Of a stretch of 64,000 nucleotides of DNA, positions 35,651 to 48,256 are shown piece by piece. Location of the stretch: the NCBI RefSeq assembly GCF_002531575.1, contig NZ_NWTI01000003.1, positions 186,001 to 250,000 of the forward strand, written 5' to 3'. A program made the translations under genes and the position numbers. This DNA is from Bradyrhizobium sp. Y36 (GTDB taxonomy: Bacteria; Pseudomonadota; Alphaproteobacteria; Rhizobiales; Xanthobacteraceae). Every line of letters starts with the position of its first letter. Position 1 is the first letter of the stretch. The notes beneath the pieces are model-generated. The model saw only the letters and a list, made by a program, of their open reading frames with translations, was not told the origin of the DNA and did not search any database.

Positions 35651-36793
35651 TCAACCCGCCAGCGGCGTCGCATACTCCGCGACCAGCCTGACGAGATCGG
35701 CCTGTCGCGCCGCGCCGGTCTTTTCGAACAGGCTGCTGACATGCGTCCTGATCGTCGTGCTGGCAACGCCGAAGGCGCTGGCAATCTCCGGAACCCCGCC
35801 GACCTCGACGATGGCGAGCAAGACGCGAAGCTCGGTCGGCGTCAGCTTGAACGCGTTGCCGATCGTCTGCTCTGCGAAGGGCATCGCAAGCAACGCCTTT
35901 CGGACGAACAAGGCGGCGACGGCGGTATGGACGATGCCGGCTCGGCGCCGGGCACCCGACGTCAATGGGAGCGCATGGGCAACGTAGCGTTCGCCGTCGC
36001 TGCCGGTCAGCGGCATGGCGATCCCCCTGGTGCCAAGCGCAGCGTCGCCCTGCCCCGCACTCGCAAAGACCTCCCGCAAGGCCCGGTCGACCTGCATGTC
36101 ACGCGCGGCCAGCCGCCCGCCGACGGACGTCAAGACCGCGCATGTGCCGAGCAGCGCGTTGCCGGCGGCATTTGCGTGAATGAGACGGCCGCCCATATCG
36201 ACGAGGAACATGCCCGCATCGAGCCCGTCGAGCGCATCGGCGAACGTTGCGACCTCTGCCGCCTTGAACTCGAACATCCCACCGATCAAGACCGCGCGCC
36301 GGATATGCGGGGCGATCAGCTTCATGTGCCGCCGCGCCTGCTCGTCGGCAATGCCGCTCTCCCGATGACGAAAGATGCCGAATATCGCCGCGCTGATCGT
36401 CGTCCTATCGACGACCGCGCTCAGAAAGTCGATCAGCCCTTGAGGTTCGGCCCACTGACGATAGAAGTTCGTCTTGGTGAGCTCGTCGAGCGGTATCAGA
36501 TCTGCGGTCGCAATCGGCTCTTCGATGTCTCCCTGAAAATGCGCCGCTGCAGCCGGATAGATTTCGCGGAACAACTCCACCGGCAGCGGCCTTTGAAATC
36601 CGACGCCATGAGGAATTGCGGCGTGCTGGACACCGACATCCTTGCAGAACAGCCCGCCGCCGGTGCCGCCGACGAACCGGGCAGCTCTTGCGATGGCATC
36701 CTCCCACCGAGACGGGTCGATCGCGGCGTCGTAGACGATGCCGATCAGATCGCTGAGCTCTCGCGGATCACCGGAATTGACTGGCACGGACAA
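35651..36793 (-). CDS. LuxR-type transcriptional regulator
   Basis: The 380-residue protein has a C-terminal LuxR helix-turn-helix (about residues 315-370) with LTPTELRVLLAIVEVGGVPE and ASTTIRTHVSSLFEKTGA. The long N-terminal part contains a PAS-like segment (ALDGLDAGMFLVDMGGRLIH), as in regulators that sense a small ligand. The autoinducer-binding tryptophans of quorum-sensing LuxR proteins are not evident. It may control the adjacent exporter. No further context is available. Confidence 0.82.
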   Translation of the reverse strand: MSVPVNSGDPRELSDLIGIVYDAAIDPSRWEDAIARAARFVGGTGGGLFCKDVGVQHAAIPHGVGFQRPLPVELFREIYPAAAAHFQGDIEEPIATADLIPLDELTKTNFYRQWAEPQGLIDFLSAVVDRTTISAAIFGIFRHRESGIADEQARRHMKLIAPHIRRAVLIGGMFEFKAAEVATFADALDGLDAGMFLVDMGGRLIHANAAGNALLGTCAVLTSVGGRLAARDMQVDRALREVFASAGQGDAALGTRGIAMPLTGSDGERYVAHALPLTSGARRRAGIVHTAVAALFVRKALLAMPFAEQTIGNAFKLTPTELRVLLAIVEVGGVPEIASAFGVASTTIRTHVSSLFEKTGAARQADLVRLVAEYATPLAG

Positions 36794-37113
36794 TGTCTGG
36801 ACCGATCACAGGCTTGGCACGGGATTCATGGAGCACCGAAACCGGGCCTACGGAGACAGCCACCGCACGTTCGGGAGCTCTTCAACCCTGTCATCGTCCG
36901 CTCCTCTCAGATCGTACCGATCGGTCACACTGCTCGGACGAGACAATTCCGTCATCCTCCGTTCGGAGGACGACTTTTGCCCCGTAGGTCGTCCGTGACG
37001 GAACGATTTGGAGCGTCCATGATGACAAGGTGGTCGGTCATCCGCTTGGCGGATGGTTCAGCGCTTTCGTCATCGTGCGCCAAAATGGTAGTTCAGGCCG
37101 GCGCGCGGCCGCC
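36794..37113. other. Intergenic region with no recognised feature
   Basis: About 320 bases between the LuxR-type gene and the DUF3455 gene should contain the regulator's promoter. I see no recognisable box, repeat or small gene. Confidence 0.4.
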
Positions 37114-37617
37114 TCAGTTCCCCTCACGGACGAAGACGTAAGTGGCGGAATATGGGGCGACGAGCGCGGTGCCGGTCCTCTCGCAGGAACCTTGCACGGC
37201 ACCGCCATGCGTTTCGATCCGCTGCACGGTCGTCACCTTCGAAAACACGCCATCCCCGCGCGCGCTGACGACGCTGAGCTTGAGCCAGGCAATGTCGTCC
37301 GGCGTCGCGCCTGGAGCGCTCGCCACGACCTTCCCCGTGATCGCGCTGCCGTCCACGCTCTCCCAGACCGGACCCGCGTAATGGCGGCCGACGGTCGTGC
37401 CGTCCGAAATCAGCGTCGCAATCGGCTCGCGGAATGTCCAGACCAGCTTGCCGTCGCTGCCGGCCTTGCATTCATAGGTTTGCGCTCCCTCGGCCAGCAG
37501 GCTCGCGACCACCGTCCCATCGGCGGAGATTTCCTTCGGCACCACCGACTTCGTAGCCCCCGTGCCGAACGTGATGACGGCGAGGATCAGCGACAACAAC
37601 TGGACGACGTTCTGCAT
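37114..37617 (-). CDS. DUF3455 exported protein
   Basis: This 167-residue protein has an N-terminal hydrophobic signal (VVQLLSLILAVITFGTG). Its body reads as DUF3455: YECKAGSDGKLVWTFREPIA, VGRHYAGPVWESVDGSAITG and GATPDDIAWLKLSVVSARGD. It ends with a YVFVRE segment. Two cysteines (YECKA and GSCER) may form a disulfide. The family has no established function; it occurs in fungi and bacteria, usually secreted. It lies outside the hydrogenase operon, 210 bases from the sensor kinase gene. Confidence 0.78.
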   Translation of the reverse strand: MQNVVQLLSLILAVITFGTGATKSVVPKEISADGTVVASLLAEGAQTYECKAGSDGKLVWTFREPIATLISDGTTVGRHYAGPVWESVDGSAITGKVVASAPGATPDDIAWLKLSVVSARGDGVFSKVTTVQRIETHGGAVQGSCERTGTALVAPYSATYVFVREGN

Positions 37618-37827
37618 GCCTGTCTCCTGCTGGATCGATTTCTCAAGGACCTCTTCACGGCGTGCTGCGCACCGGCGCGCGCCGCCGTTGCGCCAAGGGC
37701 GCCGACGTGACCTGCGAATCAGCGATCGTTGAGGTAGCAGTCGCGCGAAACATTCGCCTCCTGCAAACCTAGGAGACGTCTCTCGCGATCCACAGGGAGC
37801 CGGATCCGTTAAGCCGGCAGGAGCCGC

Positions 37828-39184
37828 TTATGCGGCCGGCAACGCGAACGAGAACGTCGCGCCGCCCTCGGGTCCATATCCCGCGACCAGCTCGCCTCCG
37901 TGTTCGCGCACGATGCCGTAGCTGATCCAGAGGCCGAGCCCCGTTCCCTCCCCGACCCGCTTGGTCGTGAAGAACGGCTCGAAAATGTGGCTGATGTGAT
38001 CCTTGTCGATACCCGGGCCGTTGTCCGATATCCGGAACAGGATGTCGTTGCCCTTGCGCGCCGCCGAGACGACCAGCCGCGGAGCTTCGGTGCCGCGCAT
38101 CGCGTCGATCGCATTCTCGACGAGATTGACGATCACCTGGTGCAGTTGGCCCTCGTTGCCGGAGATCCAGAGGTCCGGCTCGATCTCCAGCTGCAGGTCG
38201 AGACGCACCTGCTTGGTCCGCACGGCCCACAGCACCGCGGTGTTGATGAGCCGCTCGATGTCGACGCGCTCGACCTCGCCGAGCTTGCTGAAGGACAGCC
38301 GGCGGAGATTCTTCACGATCTCGCTGATGCGGACCGCGCCTTCCAGGGTGCCTTCGATCAGCGGCCCGAAATCCTCCAGGATCTCGTCGATGCGCAGGCT
38401 GCGCCGCTCGGCCGTGAGGTCACTGTCCTTCTCGCCGTGAACCGCGTCGAGATAGGCGACGATCGCGGTGCGATAGCGCATCAGGGTGTGGACGTTGCCG
38501 TAGACGAAGCTGATGGGATTGTTCAGCTCGTGCGCCACGCCCGCGACGAGACGGCCGAGGCTTGCCATCTTCTCCTGCTCGACCAGCTGCCGCTGGGCGC
38601 GCTGCAATTCGTGATGCGCCTTGTGCAGCTCCTCATAGGCGCGGCGAAGCTCTCCGATCGGACGTCCCGTCAGCACCACGCCGATGAAGCGGCCGCGATG
38701 ATCATGGCGCGGGGATGCGTTGATCGCGAACAGGTCCGAGCTGCCGCCCTCGCGCGAAAACCGCAACTCGCCATCGACGACATCCGAGGCGCTGCGCGGC
38801 TTCAGCAGCGGCACCAGCTTGGCCGTGTCCTTGGCATCGATGACATCGGCGATGTTCGTGCCGACGATGTCGGTGACGCTGCTGCCGAGCGTGTGCTGGA
38901 ACGCTGAATTGACCTGCTGCACCAGCCCCTTGGCGTCGCAGACGATGAGGATGTCGGAGACGGATTCGATGACGTTGGTGACGAAGGCCTGCGCCTCTTC
39001 CAGCTCCGCGTTCTTGTGCTCGAGGTCGACCTCGTAGCGCAGGAGGTCGGAATAGACCTCGTCCATCTTGCGGATGACTTCGATCCAGGCGCCTTCGCGC
39101 TCCTGGTCGAGCTCCATCGTGCCGCGCTTGCTGATCATCTTGAGCAGCGTTTCGGGCTCGCTGGTCTCGGGAGGGTGCGTTACC

Positions 39185-39192
<8 letters not shown>
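37828..39192 (-). CDS. hupT: HupT/HoxJ sensor histidine kinase
   Basis: The 454-residue soluble kinase has a PAS domain (about residues 65-180), an H-box (GVAHELNNPISFVYGNVHTL), an N-box (NLVENAIDAM), and G boxes (DNGPGID and GEGTGLGLWIS). No membrane helix is present. In H2-sensing systems the regulatory hydrogenase HupUV/HoxBC signals through this kinase, which controls phosphorylation of HoxA/HupR. It overlaps the end of hoxA by eight bases and is the last gene of the hydrogenase locus. Confidence 0.87.
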
Positions 39193-40617
<1,425 letters not shown>

Positions 40618-40621
<4 letters not shown>

Positions 40622-42321
40622 GAGGGCACCACCATGGCTCTCTGCCGCCCGGTCGTCCGCCGCGACCGATGATTGGCGATGGTCAGCGGCGTGCGCGACT
40701 TCGGCACCTTGTGGATGAAGTTATAGCGGGCGACGTGGTAGCTCGGATCGAAGCCGTAGAAATTGAGCCTCATCCGCCGCAGTTCCTCGTCGCGATAGGC
40801 TTGCAGCGGCTTTTCGGCCTCGTCCGCCGCGCGGCGTCTCTGCTTGTCGGTGAGCCGCGCCGCGAAGCCTTGATCGGCAGTTGCAGCGGCGGCGCGCTTC
40901 ACGAGGCTTTCGCGCCTCAGCTCGTCGCCTGCCAGGACGCGATCGACGATCCCGAGGCGCTCCGCTTCGGCGACGCCCATCGGCAGCCGGCACTGCGTGA
41001 TCCGTGTCGCGTTCTCGGCGCCCGCGCGGCGCGGCAGCAGATAGGTCCAGTATTCGGAGCCGAACAGATTGCCCATGTCCTTGTAATGCGGATTGAGCAC
41101 GACCTGATCGCTGGCCCAGACCTCGTCGGCCGCCAGGCTCAGGAACACGCCGCCCGCCCCCGCATTGCCGCGAATGACCGATATCACCAACCGGTCCGTG
41201 GTCTCGATGATCGCCCGCGCCAGATCGTCGATGGCATTGATGTTGCGCCAGGACTCGTCGGCAGCGCTGTCGGCGGCCTCGATCTCGGCGAGATGAATGC
41301 CGTTCGACCAATAGTCGAAACCGCCGGTCAGAAGCAGTAGCTTTGTCGGGCGCGCCAGCGCGGCCCGGTAGGCTTCCAGCAGCGCTTCGCAGTCGGACGT
41401 CGTCATGGCGCCGTTGTAGAAGGAGAACTGCAACTCACCGACCTCGCCATGCTCGCGATACCGAATCGGAGCATAACCGCAATCCGGCCGCTGCGGCAGG
41501 TTCGCGGCTTGCTCGGCAAAAACCCTTGTCGCCGATCGCTTCAAGCTTTTCGCTTCGAGCTGGCGGACGTGGCCGATCCAGACCGCGCCATCGACCGTCG
41601 CGCGGGCCAGGGCGCCCTCGCATCGTGCGACGACCGTGCCGGGAACGCCGCAGATATCCCTGGCCTCGTGGGCATCGAACAGCCGTACGTCCTGGAAGAA
41701 CAGGCTGTCGAGGAGCCCCGGCATGCCGTCGGCGCTGTTGATCTTGCGCAGCACGGTCTCAGTCGTGTCGTGCTGCCAGTCGATCGCCCGGTCCGACTGC
41801 CGGCAGGGCCCGCGCACGCGAATGCGCGCATCGCCCTCGCGCATCGGCTGCGGTGTCGGCCGTCCCGCCGCGATCGCCTCGATGGCCTCCAGCACAGCCT
41901 CGACCGCGCATGAGGTGACCTCGTTGCGGTAAATGCTGGATTTTGCGGCGCGCCGCATCGGGAACGTGCGGAACGCCCAGACCGGACCGGCGTCGAACTC
42001 GCCGTCCGCCTGCAGCACCGTGACACCCCATTCGGCCGCGCCCTCGAGAATGGCCCAGTCGAGCGCAGCCGGACCGCGATCGCCGGGCGGCCCGGGATGC
42101 ACCACCAGGCAGCGCACGCTCCGCCAGACATCTTCCGGAATCGCCCGCTTGAGGAACGGCGCGATCACGAGGTCCGGCTGATGGAGCGCCACGCTTTCGC
42201 GCGTGACGTCGGGGTGGATGTCGAGCTCGACCGAGACCTCGTGGCCGCGCTCGCGCAGCTCGACATGAAGCCGCTGCGTCAGGCTGTTGAAGGAATGCGA
42301 TAGCAGCAGGATGCGCATCAT
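40618..42321 (-). CDS. hypX: HypX/HoxX, CO-ligand-forming maturation protein
   Basis: The 567-residue protein has two parts. The N-terminal half looks like a formyl-THF-dependent formyltransferase/hydrolase (VVHPGPPGDRGPAALDWAIL). The C-terminal half resembles enoyl-CoA hydratases (ISVIRGNAGAGGVFLSLAAD). HypX makes CO from a formyl group for the Fe(CN)2CO centre and is important when oxygen is present. It follows hypE by six bases. The presence of hypX fits aerobic H2 oxidation. Confidence 0.87.
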
Positions 42322-42327
42322 GATCCC

Positions 42328-43368
42328 TCAGCAAATCCGCGGCAATTGCTCGCCCGACAACCAGTCGACGATCCGGCCGCCGCCAAAGCTCGTTGCCATC
42401 TGCACGAAATGATGGTCGTCGGCGACGGCCTCGCCAATGTCGGCGGCATCCCGGCCGAGCGGATGTGCGCGCATGGCGGCGAGCACGGCGCCGGCAACCT
42501 CGGGCGCAACGATCGCAACCAGCTTGCCTTCATTGGCGACATGGAGCGGATCGAGCCCGAGCAGTTCGCAAGCAGCCGCCACGCCCGGCTTGACCGGGAT
42601 CTCCTCCTCCTGGAGGTGAAAGCCGAGGCTGGACTGCTGGGCAATCTCGTTCAGCGTGGCAGCGAGCCCGCCGCGGGTGGGATCGCGCATCAGGCGGATG
42701 CCGGCGCCGCCGGCCTCGACCATCCCGGCGACGAGACCGTTCAGCGCCGCCGAATCCGACACGATTTCGGTCTCGAAAGCGAGATTCTGCCGCTTCGACA
42801 TGATGGCCACGCCGTGATCGCCGAGCGTGCCCGAGATCAGGACACGGTCGCCGACGCGCGCGTTCTCGGCCGACAGATCGAGCCCGTCGGGGACGACCCC
42901 GACGGCCGCTGTCGAGATGAACAGCCCGTCCGCCTTGCCGCGCTCGACCACCTTGGTATCGCCGGTGATGATGTGGACGCCGGCCGCGCGCGCCGCCTCG
43001 CCCATCGATTCCGCGATGGTCTTGAGGTCGGCGAAGCGAAAGCCTTCCTCGATGATGAAGCTCGCCGACAGATAAAGCGGCCTCGCGCCGGCCATGGCGA
43101 TGTCGTTGACCGTGCCGTGGACCGCGAGCGAGCCGATATTGCCGCCGGGAAAGAACAGGGGCGAGACCACGTAGCCGTCGGTCGTCATCACCATGCGCCC
43201 GGCGCCGACGTCGAAGGCCGATTGGTCGTTGCCGCGCGCCAGCCATTCATTGCCGAAGGCTTCGTGGAACAGCCCGGAAATCAGCTGCGCCATGGCCCGG
43301 CCGCCCGAGCCGTGGGACAGGTCGACACAGCCGTTCTTGATGTCGAGCTTGCGCTGGTAGGCCTTCAT
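42328..43368 (-). CDS. hypE: HypE, cyanide-ligand synthesis
   Basis: A 346-residue AIR synthase-like protein whose C-terminus is PRIC, the cysteine that is carbamoylated by HypF and dehydrated to thiocyanate. The ATP-binding segment has VDLSHGSGGRAMAQLISGLF, and GDRVLISGTLGDHGVAIMS lies in the middle. Start overlaps the hypD stop (ATGA). It works with HypF, HypC and HypD to make the cyanide ligands of the NiFe site. Confidence 0.93.
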   Translation of the reverse strand: MKAYQRKLDIKNGCVDLSHGSGGRAMAQLISGLFHEAFGNEWLARGNDQSAFDVGAGRMVMTTDGYVVSPLFFPGGNIGSLAVHGTVNDIAMAGARPLYLSASFIIEEGFRFADLKTIAESMGEAARAAGVHIITGDTKVVERGKADGLFISTAAVGVVPDGLDLSAENARVGDRVLISGTLGDHGVAIMSKRQNLAFETEIVSDSAALNGLVAGMVEAGGAGIRLMRDPTRGGLAATLNEIAQQSSLGFHLQEEEIPVKPGVAAACELLGLDPLHVANEGKLVAIVAPEVAGAVLAAMRAHPLGRDAADIGEAVADDHHFVQMATSFGGGRIVDWLSGEQLPRIC

Positions 43369-44507
43369 GACGCCCGCCTCTGCTGATGGTCGCGGAACCG
43401 GCCGTAGGTCCAGTGCGCGGCGCAGGCGCCTTCCGAGGAGACCATGCAGGATCCCATCGGCGTCTCGGGGGTACAGACGGTGCCGAACAGCTTGCAGTCA
43501 ACCGGCTTCTTCACTCCGCGCAGGATGGCGCCGCATTCGCACGCCGGATTGTCGTCGACACGAAGCTCGTTCATGCCGAAGCGGACCTCGGCGTCGTATG
43601 TCGCGTAAGTGCGCTTCAGCTTCAGCCCGCTATAGGGAACCTGCCCGAGCCCGCGCCATTCGAACTGGTCGCGGAGCTCGAAGATGTCGGACACTTCCTC
43701 CTTGGCGCGCAGGTTGCCGTCGCGCGTCACCGCGCGGCTATACTGGTTCTCGACCTCGTGCCTGCCCTCGTTGACCTGGCGCACCAGCATCAGGATCGCC
43801 TGCATCATGTCGAGCGGCTCGAAGCCGGAGATCACCACCGGCTTGCCGAACTCTTCGGCGAAGAACTCGTAAGGCGCCGTGCCGATGATGGTCGAGACAT
43901 GCGCCGGCCCGACAAATCCGTCGATCTCGACACGGCCGATGTTGCGGATGTCGGGGCTCTCCAGGATGTTCTGCATCGCCGGCGGCGTCAGCACGTGATT
44001 GCAGAACACGCTGAAATTCGAAAGCTGCTTCTTCTCGGCCAGCCGGATCATCACCGCGGTCGGCGGCGTCGTGGTCTCGAAGCCGATGGCGAAGAACACG
44101 ATCTCGCGCTCGGGATTCTCCTCCGCGATCCTGATCGCGTCGATGGTGGAATAGACCATGCGGACATCCGCCCCCCGCGCCTTCGCCTTCAGCAGCGAAG
44201 CGCCCTGCGAGCCGGGCACGCGCATCAGGTCGCCATAGACGCACAGGATGATCTCAGCCCGCTCCGCAAGCCGGATCGCCATGTCGATGCGTCCGGCCGG
44301 CAACACGCAGACCGGGCAGCCTGGGCCGTGGATCATCCGCACGTTCTTCGGCAGCATGTCCTCCAGGCCGTAGCGCGAGATCGCATGGGTGTGGCCGCCG
44401 CAGAACTCCATGAAGCGATACGGCCGCGCCGGATCGGTCTCGGCGCGAATGGTCCTGGCGAGGCCCAGGGCGATCTCCTTGTCGCGAAACTCGTCGGCAT
44501 ATTTCAT
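43365..44507 (-). CDS. hypD: HypD, Fe(CN)2CO assembly scaffold
   Basis: The 380-residue protein has the HypD signatures FMEFCGGHTHAISRYG and MIHGPGCPVCVLPAGRIDMA. A C-terminal region with several cysteines (NPACECGAILRGVKKPVDC and the end segment SSEGACAAHW) binds a 4Fe-4S cluster. The ATG at 44507 overlaps the hypC stop (ATGA); the longer open frame is rejected. HypD with HypC holds the iron while cyanide and CO are added. Confidence 0.93.
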   Translation of the reverse strand: MKYADEFRDKEIALGLARTIRAETDPARPYRFMEFCGGHTHAISRYGLEDMLPKNVRMIHGPGCPVCVLPAGRIDMAIRLAERAEIILCVYGDLMRVPGSQGASLLKAKARGADVRMVYSTIDAIRIAEENPEREIVFFAIGFETTTPPTAVMIRLAEKKQLSNFSVFCNHVLTPPAMQNILESPDIRNIGRVEIDGFVGPAHVSTIIGTAPYEFFAEEFGKPVVISGFEPLDMMQAILMLVRQVNEGRHEVENQYSRAVTRDGNLRAKEEVSDIFELRDQFEWRGLGQVPYSGLKLKRTYATYDAEVRFGMNELRVDDNPACECGAILRGVKKPVDCKLFGTVCTPETPMGSCMVSSEGACAAHWTYGRFRDHQQRRAS

Positions 44508-44740
44508 GGCGCCACTCCCTGTCCCTCGACGCTCAGCTCGCGCAGCAATTCGAGCGTGCGCCGCGCCTCCTCGGGATCGATCTTGGTCAGGGCATACCCG
44601 ACATGAATGATCACGTAGTCGCCCACCACGAGATTCTCGATCAGGGCGACCGAGATCTCCTTGCTGACGCCGTCGATCGAGACGATGGCCATCTCGTCGG
44701 GCAGTAGTTTCGTGACCTCGGCCGGTATCGCGAGACACAT
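44504..44740 (-). CDS. hypC: HypC, hydrogenase assembly chaperone
   Basis: A 78-residue protein starting MCLAIPAEV with the essential Cys2. The rest is the small beta-barrel of HypC/HupF (VGDYVIIHVGYALTKIDPEE). It binds HypD and the large-subunit precursor. It overlaps hypF by one base and hypD by four. Its paralogue HupF lies elsewhere in the locus. Confidence 0.93.
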   Translation of the reverse strand: MCLAIPAEVTKLLPDEMAIVSIDGVSKEISVALIENLVVGDYVIIHVGYALTKIDPEEARRTLELLRELSVEGQGVAP

Positions 44741-47001
44741 CAGGCGTTTCCTTCCAGATCTTGTTGTTCGTGAAGTGTCAACGCGGCGATCCAGGCCTGC
44801 CCCAGGCTGAGGCCACCGTCATTGGGCGGCAGCTGGCGCGGCAGCAGCGGCGTGAGACCGGCGGCGATGCAGCCGCGCGCGATCTCGTCCGACAGGGTCG
44901 CGTTGAGGAAGCAGCCGCCACCAAGGACAATGCTGGTGATTCCGGTCGCACGCGCCGCCCGGCCGATCCAGTCGAGACAGGCCGCGGCAAGCGTGCCGTG
45001 AAACAGCTCGGCGCCTTCGACCGGATCGACCTTTCCGGCCGTCAGGCGCTCGAACAGCGGCGCCAGGGACAGCACGCCGCGCTCGATGACCCAGCCGTCT
45101 TGCGCGATGCGGGGTTTCCGCACCAGCGCTTCCAGCTTCATCGCAGCTTCGCCCTCGTAGCTCTGCACCGGACAGAGACCCAACAACCCCGCCGCCGCAT
45201 CGAACAGCCGGCCGGCGCTGGTCGTCGTCGGCACACCCGGCTGATCGAGGAGAGCACCGAGGCGCAGGGCCTGCGGCTGAGCATCGAACCGGGTCGCGAT
45301 CTCGTCGCGCTGCCCGAGGCCATGCAGCACGCTGGCGCCCATCCGCCACGGTTCGCGCGCGGCGCGATCACCGCCCGGCATCTTCATCGGCGCGAGATGT
45401 CCGAGCCGCCGGAAGCCGGCGCCCTCGCAGGCGAGCAGCTCGCCGCCCCAATTGCCGCCGTCGCGGCCGTGACCGAAACCGTCGAGCACCAGCGCCAGCG
45501 CAGGGCCCGTAGTGCCATGCTCGGCCATCACGGAGGCGGCATGGGCGTGATGATGCTGAACCGCGATCAGCCGCTTGCCGCTCGCCTCGGCGAAGCGGGT
45601 CGAGGCCATGTTGGGATGCAGATCGTGCGCAATGACGACGGGCTCGACGTCGAGCGTCGACAGCAGATGCGCCACCGTCTCCTCGAAGAAGCGGACGCCT
45701 TCCGCGGTGTCGAGGTCCCCGATGTGCTGGGAGACGAACGCCTCATTGCCGCGCGTCACCGTCACGGTCGATTTCAGCGTGCCGCCGACGGCCAGGATCG
45801 GCGGTACCGACCGCGCGAGGCGAACCGGCTCCGGCACGTAGCCGCGGGCGCGACGGATGAATTGCGTCCGGCCCGAAACCACTGCCGCCACGGAATCGTC
45901 GGCACGCGTGACGATGTCGCGATCATGCGTGACGACGAGGTCGGCAATAGCGGCAAGGCGTTGCTCGGCTTCCCCATTGTCGATCAGGAGCGGCTCGCCG
46001 CCGGGGTTGGCGCTGGTGGCGACGATCGCCCAGCTTTCGCCGGCCGGTTGGCGGACCGCATGCAGCTCATCGAGGATCAGGTGATGGAGCGGCGCGACCG
46101 GCAGCATGACGCCGAGACGACACAATCCGGGTGCAATCGCCGGCGCGAGCCGACCGCGTGATCTCATCAGCACGATGGGCCGCGGCGAGCTTTCCAGCAA
46201 CGCAAGCTCGTCTCGATCGGCATCAGCGATCTCCGCCACCACGTCCACCGATCCGACCATGACCGCAAAGGGCTTCTGGTCGCGCGGCTTGCGCTGGCGC
46301 AGCCGCCGCACGGCGGCGTCGTCGCGCGCGTCGCACAGCAGTTGATAGCCGCCGAGCCCTTTGATCGCGACGATCTTGCCGCCGGCAATCGCCGCGGCAA
46401 TGTCAGGGATCCCATGGCTGAGCCTTGGGCCGCAGGCCGGGCAGGCAATCGCCTCGGCATGGAAACGGCGGCTGCCGGGATCGGTATAATCGTCCGCACA
46501 CGCCGCGCACATCGCGAAATGCTTCATGGCCGTGACCGGACGGTCATAGGGCAGCCGCTCGGCAATGGTATAGCGCGGGCCGCAATGGGTGCAGTTGACG
46601 AAGGCATAGCGATAGAAGCGGCTGCTCGGATCGAACAGTTCGCGCAGGCATTCCTTGCAGGTCGCGGCGTCGGCGACGATGCGCGTGGACACCCTGCCCT
46701 GTTCGCTGGCGCGGATGCAGAATCCCTCGCCCGCCACCGACCTGACCGGATGCACCGAGATGTCGTCGATGCGGGCAAGCGGCGGTTTCTCCAGCGGCAG
46801 CGCCGTGATGAAATCGGCGGCGCGCTCCCCCTCGACCTCGATGACGACCCCGTCGGGATCGTTGGCAACAAAACCGCCGAGACGATAGCGCGTGGCGAGA
46901 CCGTAGACATAGGGGCGAAACCCGACGCCCTGCACCGCGCCGCGCACGTGCAGGCGCAGTCTCGTCACCTCGGCTGCGCTGGTCCCGCCGTTCATCGTCA
47001 T
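44740..47001 (-). CDS. hypF: HypF, carbamoyltransferase
   Basis: The 753-residue protein has an N-terminal acylphosphatase domain ([20 protein letters not shown]), then two C4 zinc-finger repeats (CKECLRELF with CTHC, and CAACADDY with CPAC). A YrdC-like domain and a C-terminal Kae1-like carbamoyltransferase domain ([14 protein letters not shown]) follow. It transfers the carbamoyl group to HypE Cys346. Length is that of a full HypF. It overlaps hypB (ATGA) and hypC. Confidence 0.93.
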   Translation of the reverse strand: MTMNGGTSAAEVTRLRLHVRGAVQGVGFRPYVYGLATRYRLGGFVANDPDGVVIEVEGERAADFITALPLEKPPLARIDDISVHPVRSVAGEGFCIRASEQGRVSTRIVADAATCKECLRELFDPSSRFYRYAFVNCTHCGPRYTIAERLPYDRPVTAMKHFAMCAACADDYTDPGSRRFHAEAIACPACGPRLSHGIPDIAAAIAGGKIVAIKGLGGYQLLCDARDDAAVRRLRQRKPRDQKPFAVMVGSVDVVAEIADADRDELALLESSPRPIVLMRSRGRLAPAIAPGLCRLGVMLPVAPLHHLILDELHAVRQPAGESWAIVATSANPGGEPLLIDNGEAEQRLAAIADLVVTHDRDIVTRADDSVAAVVSGRTQFIRRARGYVPEPVRLARSVPPILAVGGTLKSTVTVTRGNEAFVSQHIGDLDTAEGVRFFEETVAHLLSTLDVEPVVIAHDLHPNMASTRFAEASGKRLIAVQHHHAHAASVMAEHGTTGPALALVLDGFGHGRDGGNWGGELLACEGAGFRRLGHLAPMKMPGGDRAAREPWRMGASVLHGLGQRDEIATRFDAQPQALRLGALLDQPGVPTTTSAGRLFDAAAGLLGLCPVQSYEGEAAMKLEALVRKPRIAQDGWVIERGVLSLAPLFERLTAGKVDPVEGAELFHGTLAAACLDWIGRAARATGITSIVLGGGCFLNATLSDEIARGCIAAGLTPLLPRQLPPNDGGLSLGQAWIAALTLHEQQDLEGNA

Positions 47002-47915
47002 CCCTGCGCCGCCATCTCGGCTTGCTTCAGCTTCGCCCAGCGCCTGCGAATCCAGGCGTAGAAGGCCGAAAATCCCTCGCCGGTGCGCGCCGACACCGTC
47101 ATCACCTCGATGCCGGGATTGACCCGCCGCGCATATTCGACGGTCTTGGCCAAGTCGAAATCAAGCACCGGCGCAAGATCGATCTTGTTGATCAGCATCA
47201 AGGATGCCGCCGCGAACATATCAGGGTATTTGAGCGGCTTGTCCTCGCCCTCGGTGGTCGAGAACACCACGATCTTGCAGGCTTCGCCGAGATCGAACGC
47301 CGCCGGACACACGAGGTTGCCGACATTCTCGATGAAAAGAATGCCGCCGTTCAGCCAGGGCAGCCTGTCATAGGCCTGGCCGACCATGGCGGCATCGAGG
47401 TGACAGCCCTTTCCGGTGTTGACCTGGATCGCCGCGACGCCGGTGGCGCGGATACGTTCGGCATCGTTGGAGGTCTGCTGGTCGCCCTCGATCACGCCGA
47501 TCGGGAAGCTGTCCTTCAATTCAGAGACGGCGCGAACCAGCAGCGAGGTCTTTCCGGCGCCCGGGCTCGACACCAGGTTGAAGGCAAGCACCGCGTCGGC
47601 CTGGAAGCGCGCGCGATTGTCGGCGGCGAGCCGGTCGTTCTTGCCGAGAATATCGCGCTCGACCTGGATGATGCGCTCGCTGCTCATGCCGGCGATCGCC
47701 TGCCCCGCGGGATTGGCGCTGCAATCGAGCAAGCCCGCCTCGTCTTGGGCGTGGTCATGGTGGTGATGGTGAACATGGTCGTGGTCATGGCTATGCCCAT
47801 GACCACGATCATGATGGTGGTGCCCGCCGTGACCGTGACCATGATCGTGGTGATGATGATCATGCGCGTGTTCGATGGACGTCTTGCCGTCGCTGCAGCC
47901 GCAAACCGTACACAT
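46998..47915 (-). CDS. hypB: HypB, nickel-storing GTPase
   Basis: The 305-residue protein starts [10 protein letters not shown], a Cys-rich metal site. A histidine-rich region follows, with 24 His between residues 16 and 55, able to store nickel as in rhizobial HypB. The GTPase domain has SSPGAGKTS (P loop), [15 protein letters not shown] and NKIDLAP. It delivers nickel to the large subunit with HypA. The DNA coding for the His tract (about 47745-47875) is low-complexity. The start at 47915 overlaps the hypA stop by one base. Confidence 0.94.
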   Translation of the reverse strand: MCTVCGCSDGKTSIEHAHDHHHHDHGHGHGGHHHHDRGHGHSHDHDHVHHHHHDHAQDEAGLLDCSANPAGQAIAGMSSERIIQVERDILGKNDRLAADNRARFQADAVLAFNLVSSPGAGKTSLLVRAVSELKDSFPIGVIEGDQQTSNDAERIRATGVAAIQVNTGKGCHLDAAMVGQAYDRLPWLNGGILFIENVGNLVCPAAFDLGEACKIVVFSTTEGEDKPLKYPDMFAAASLMLINKIDLAPVLDFDLAKTVEYARRVNPGIEVMTVSARTGEGFSAFYAWIRRRWAKLKQAEMAAQG

Positions 47916-48256
47916 CAGTCGACCTCCAATTCCCTCACGCGCATTTCTTCGCCGCCCGTCACCTGCAATTGATAGCCACCGCAGGTGGGGCACGGCTCGT
48001 AACGCTGCTTGATCTCGACACTCTCTGAGCAGGCCATGCACCACGCGGTTCCCGGCGTCTCGACGATCTCGAGCCTGGCGCCTTTTGCGATGGTCCGCGC
48101 TGCGACGGCCTCGAAGCAGAATTTCATCGCCTCCGGCGCGACATGACTGAGCGCACCGATTTCGAGGCAGACGACGTTCACCTTGGAAAAGGAACGCTTG
48201 CGCGCCTCCTCCTCGACGATGCCGATAATGCCTTCGCAGAGCGCCATCTCATGCAT
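47915..48256 (-). CDS. hypA: HypA, nickel chaperone
   Basis: The 113-residue protein begins MHEMALC, giving the N-terminal His2 nickel ligand, and has two CxxC pairs (Cys73/76 and Cys89/92) for zinc. HypA inserts nickel together with HypB. The ATG at 48256 overlaps the end of hupK by eight bases. The longer frame upstream is read-through of hupK in another frame. Confidence 0.93.
   Translation of the reverse strand: MHEMALCEGIIGIVEEEARKRSFSKVNVVCLEIGALSHVAPEAMKFCFEAVAARTIAKGARLEIVETPGTAWCMACSESVEIKQRYEPCPTCGGYQLQVTGGEEMRVRELEVD

Noticed and set aside
47740..47880. Apparent tandem repeat or CRISPR-like tract
   Set aside because: It is the DNA encoding the histidine-rich N-terminus of HypB, with no regular spacer structure.
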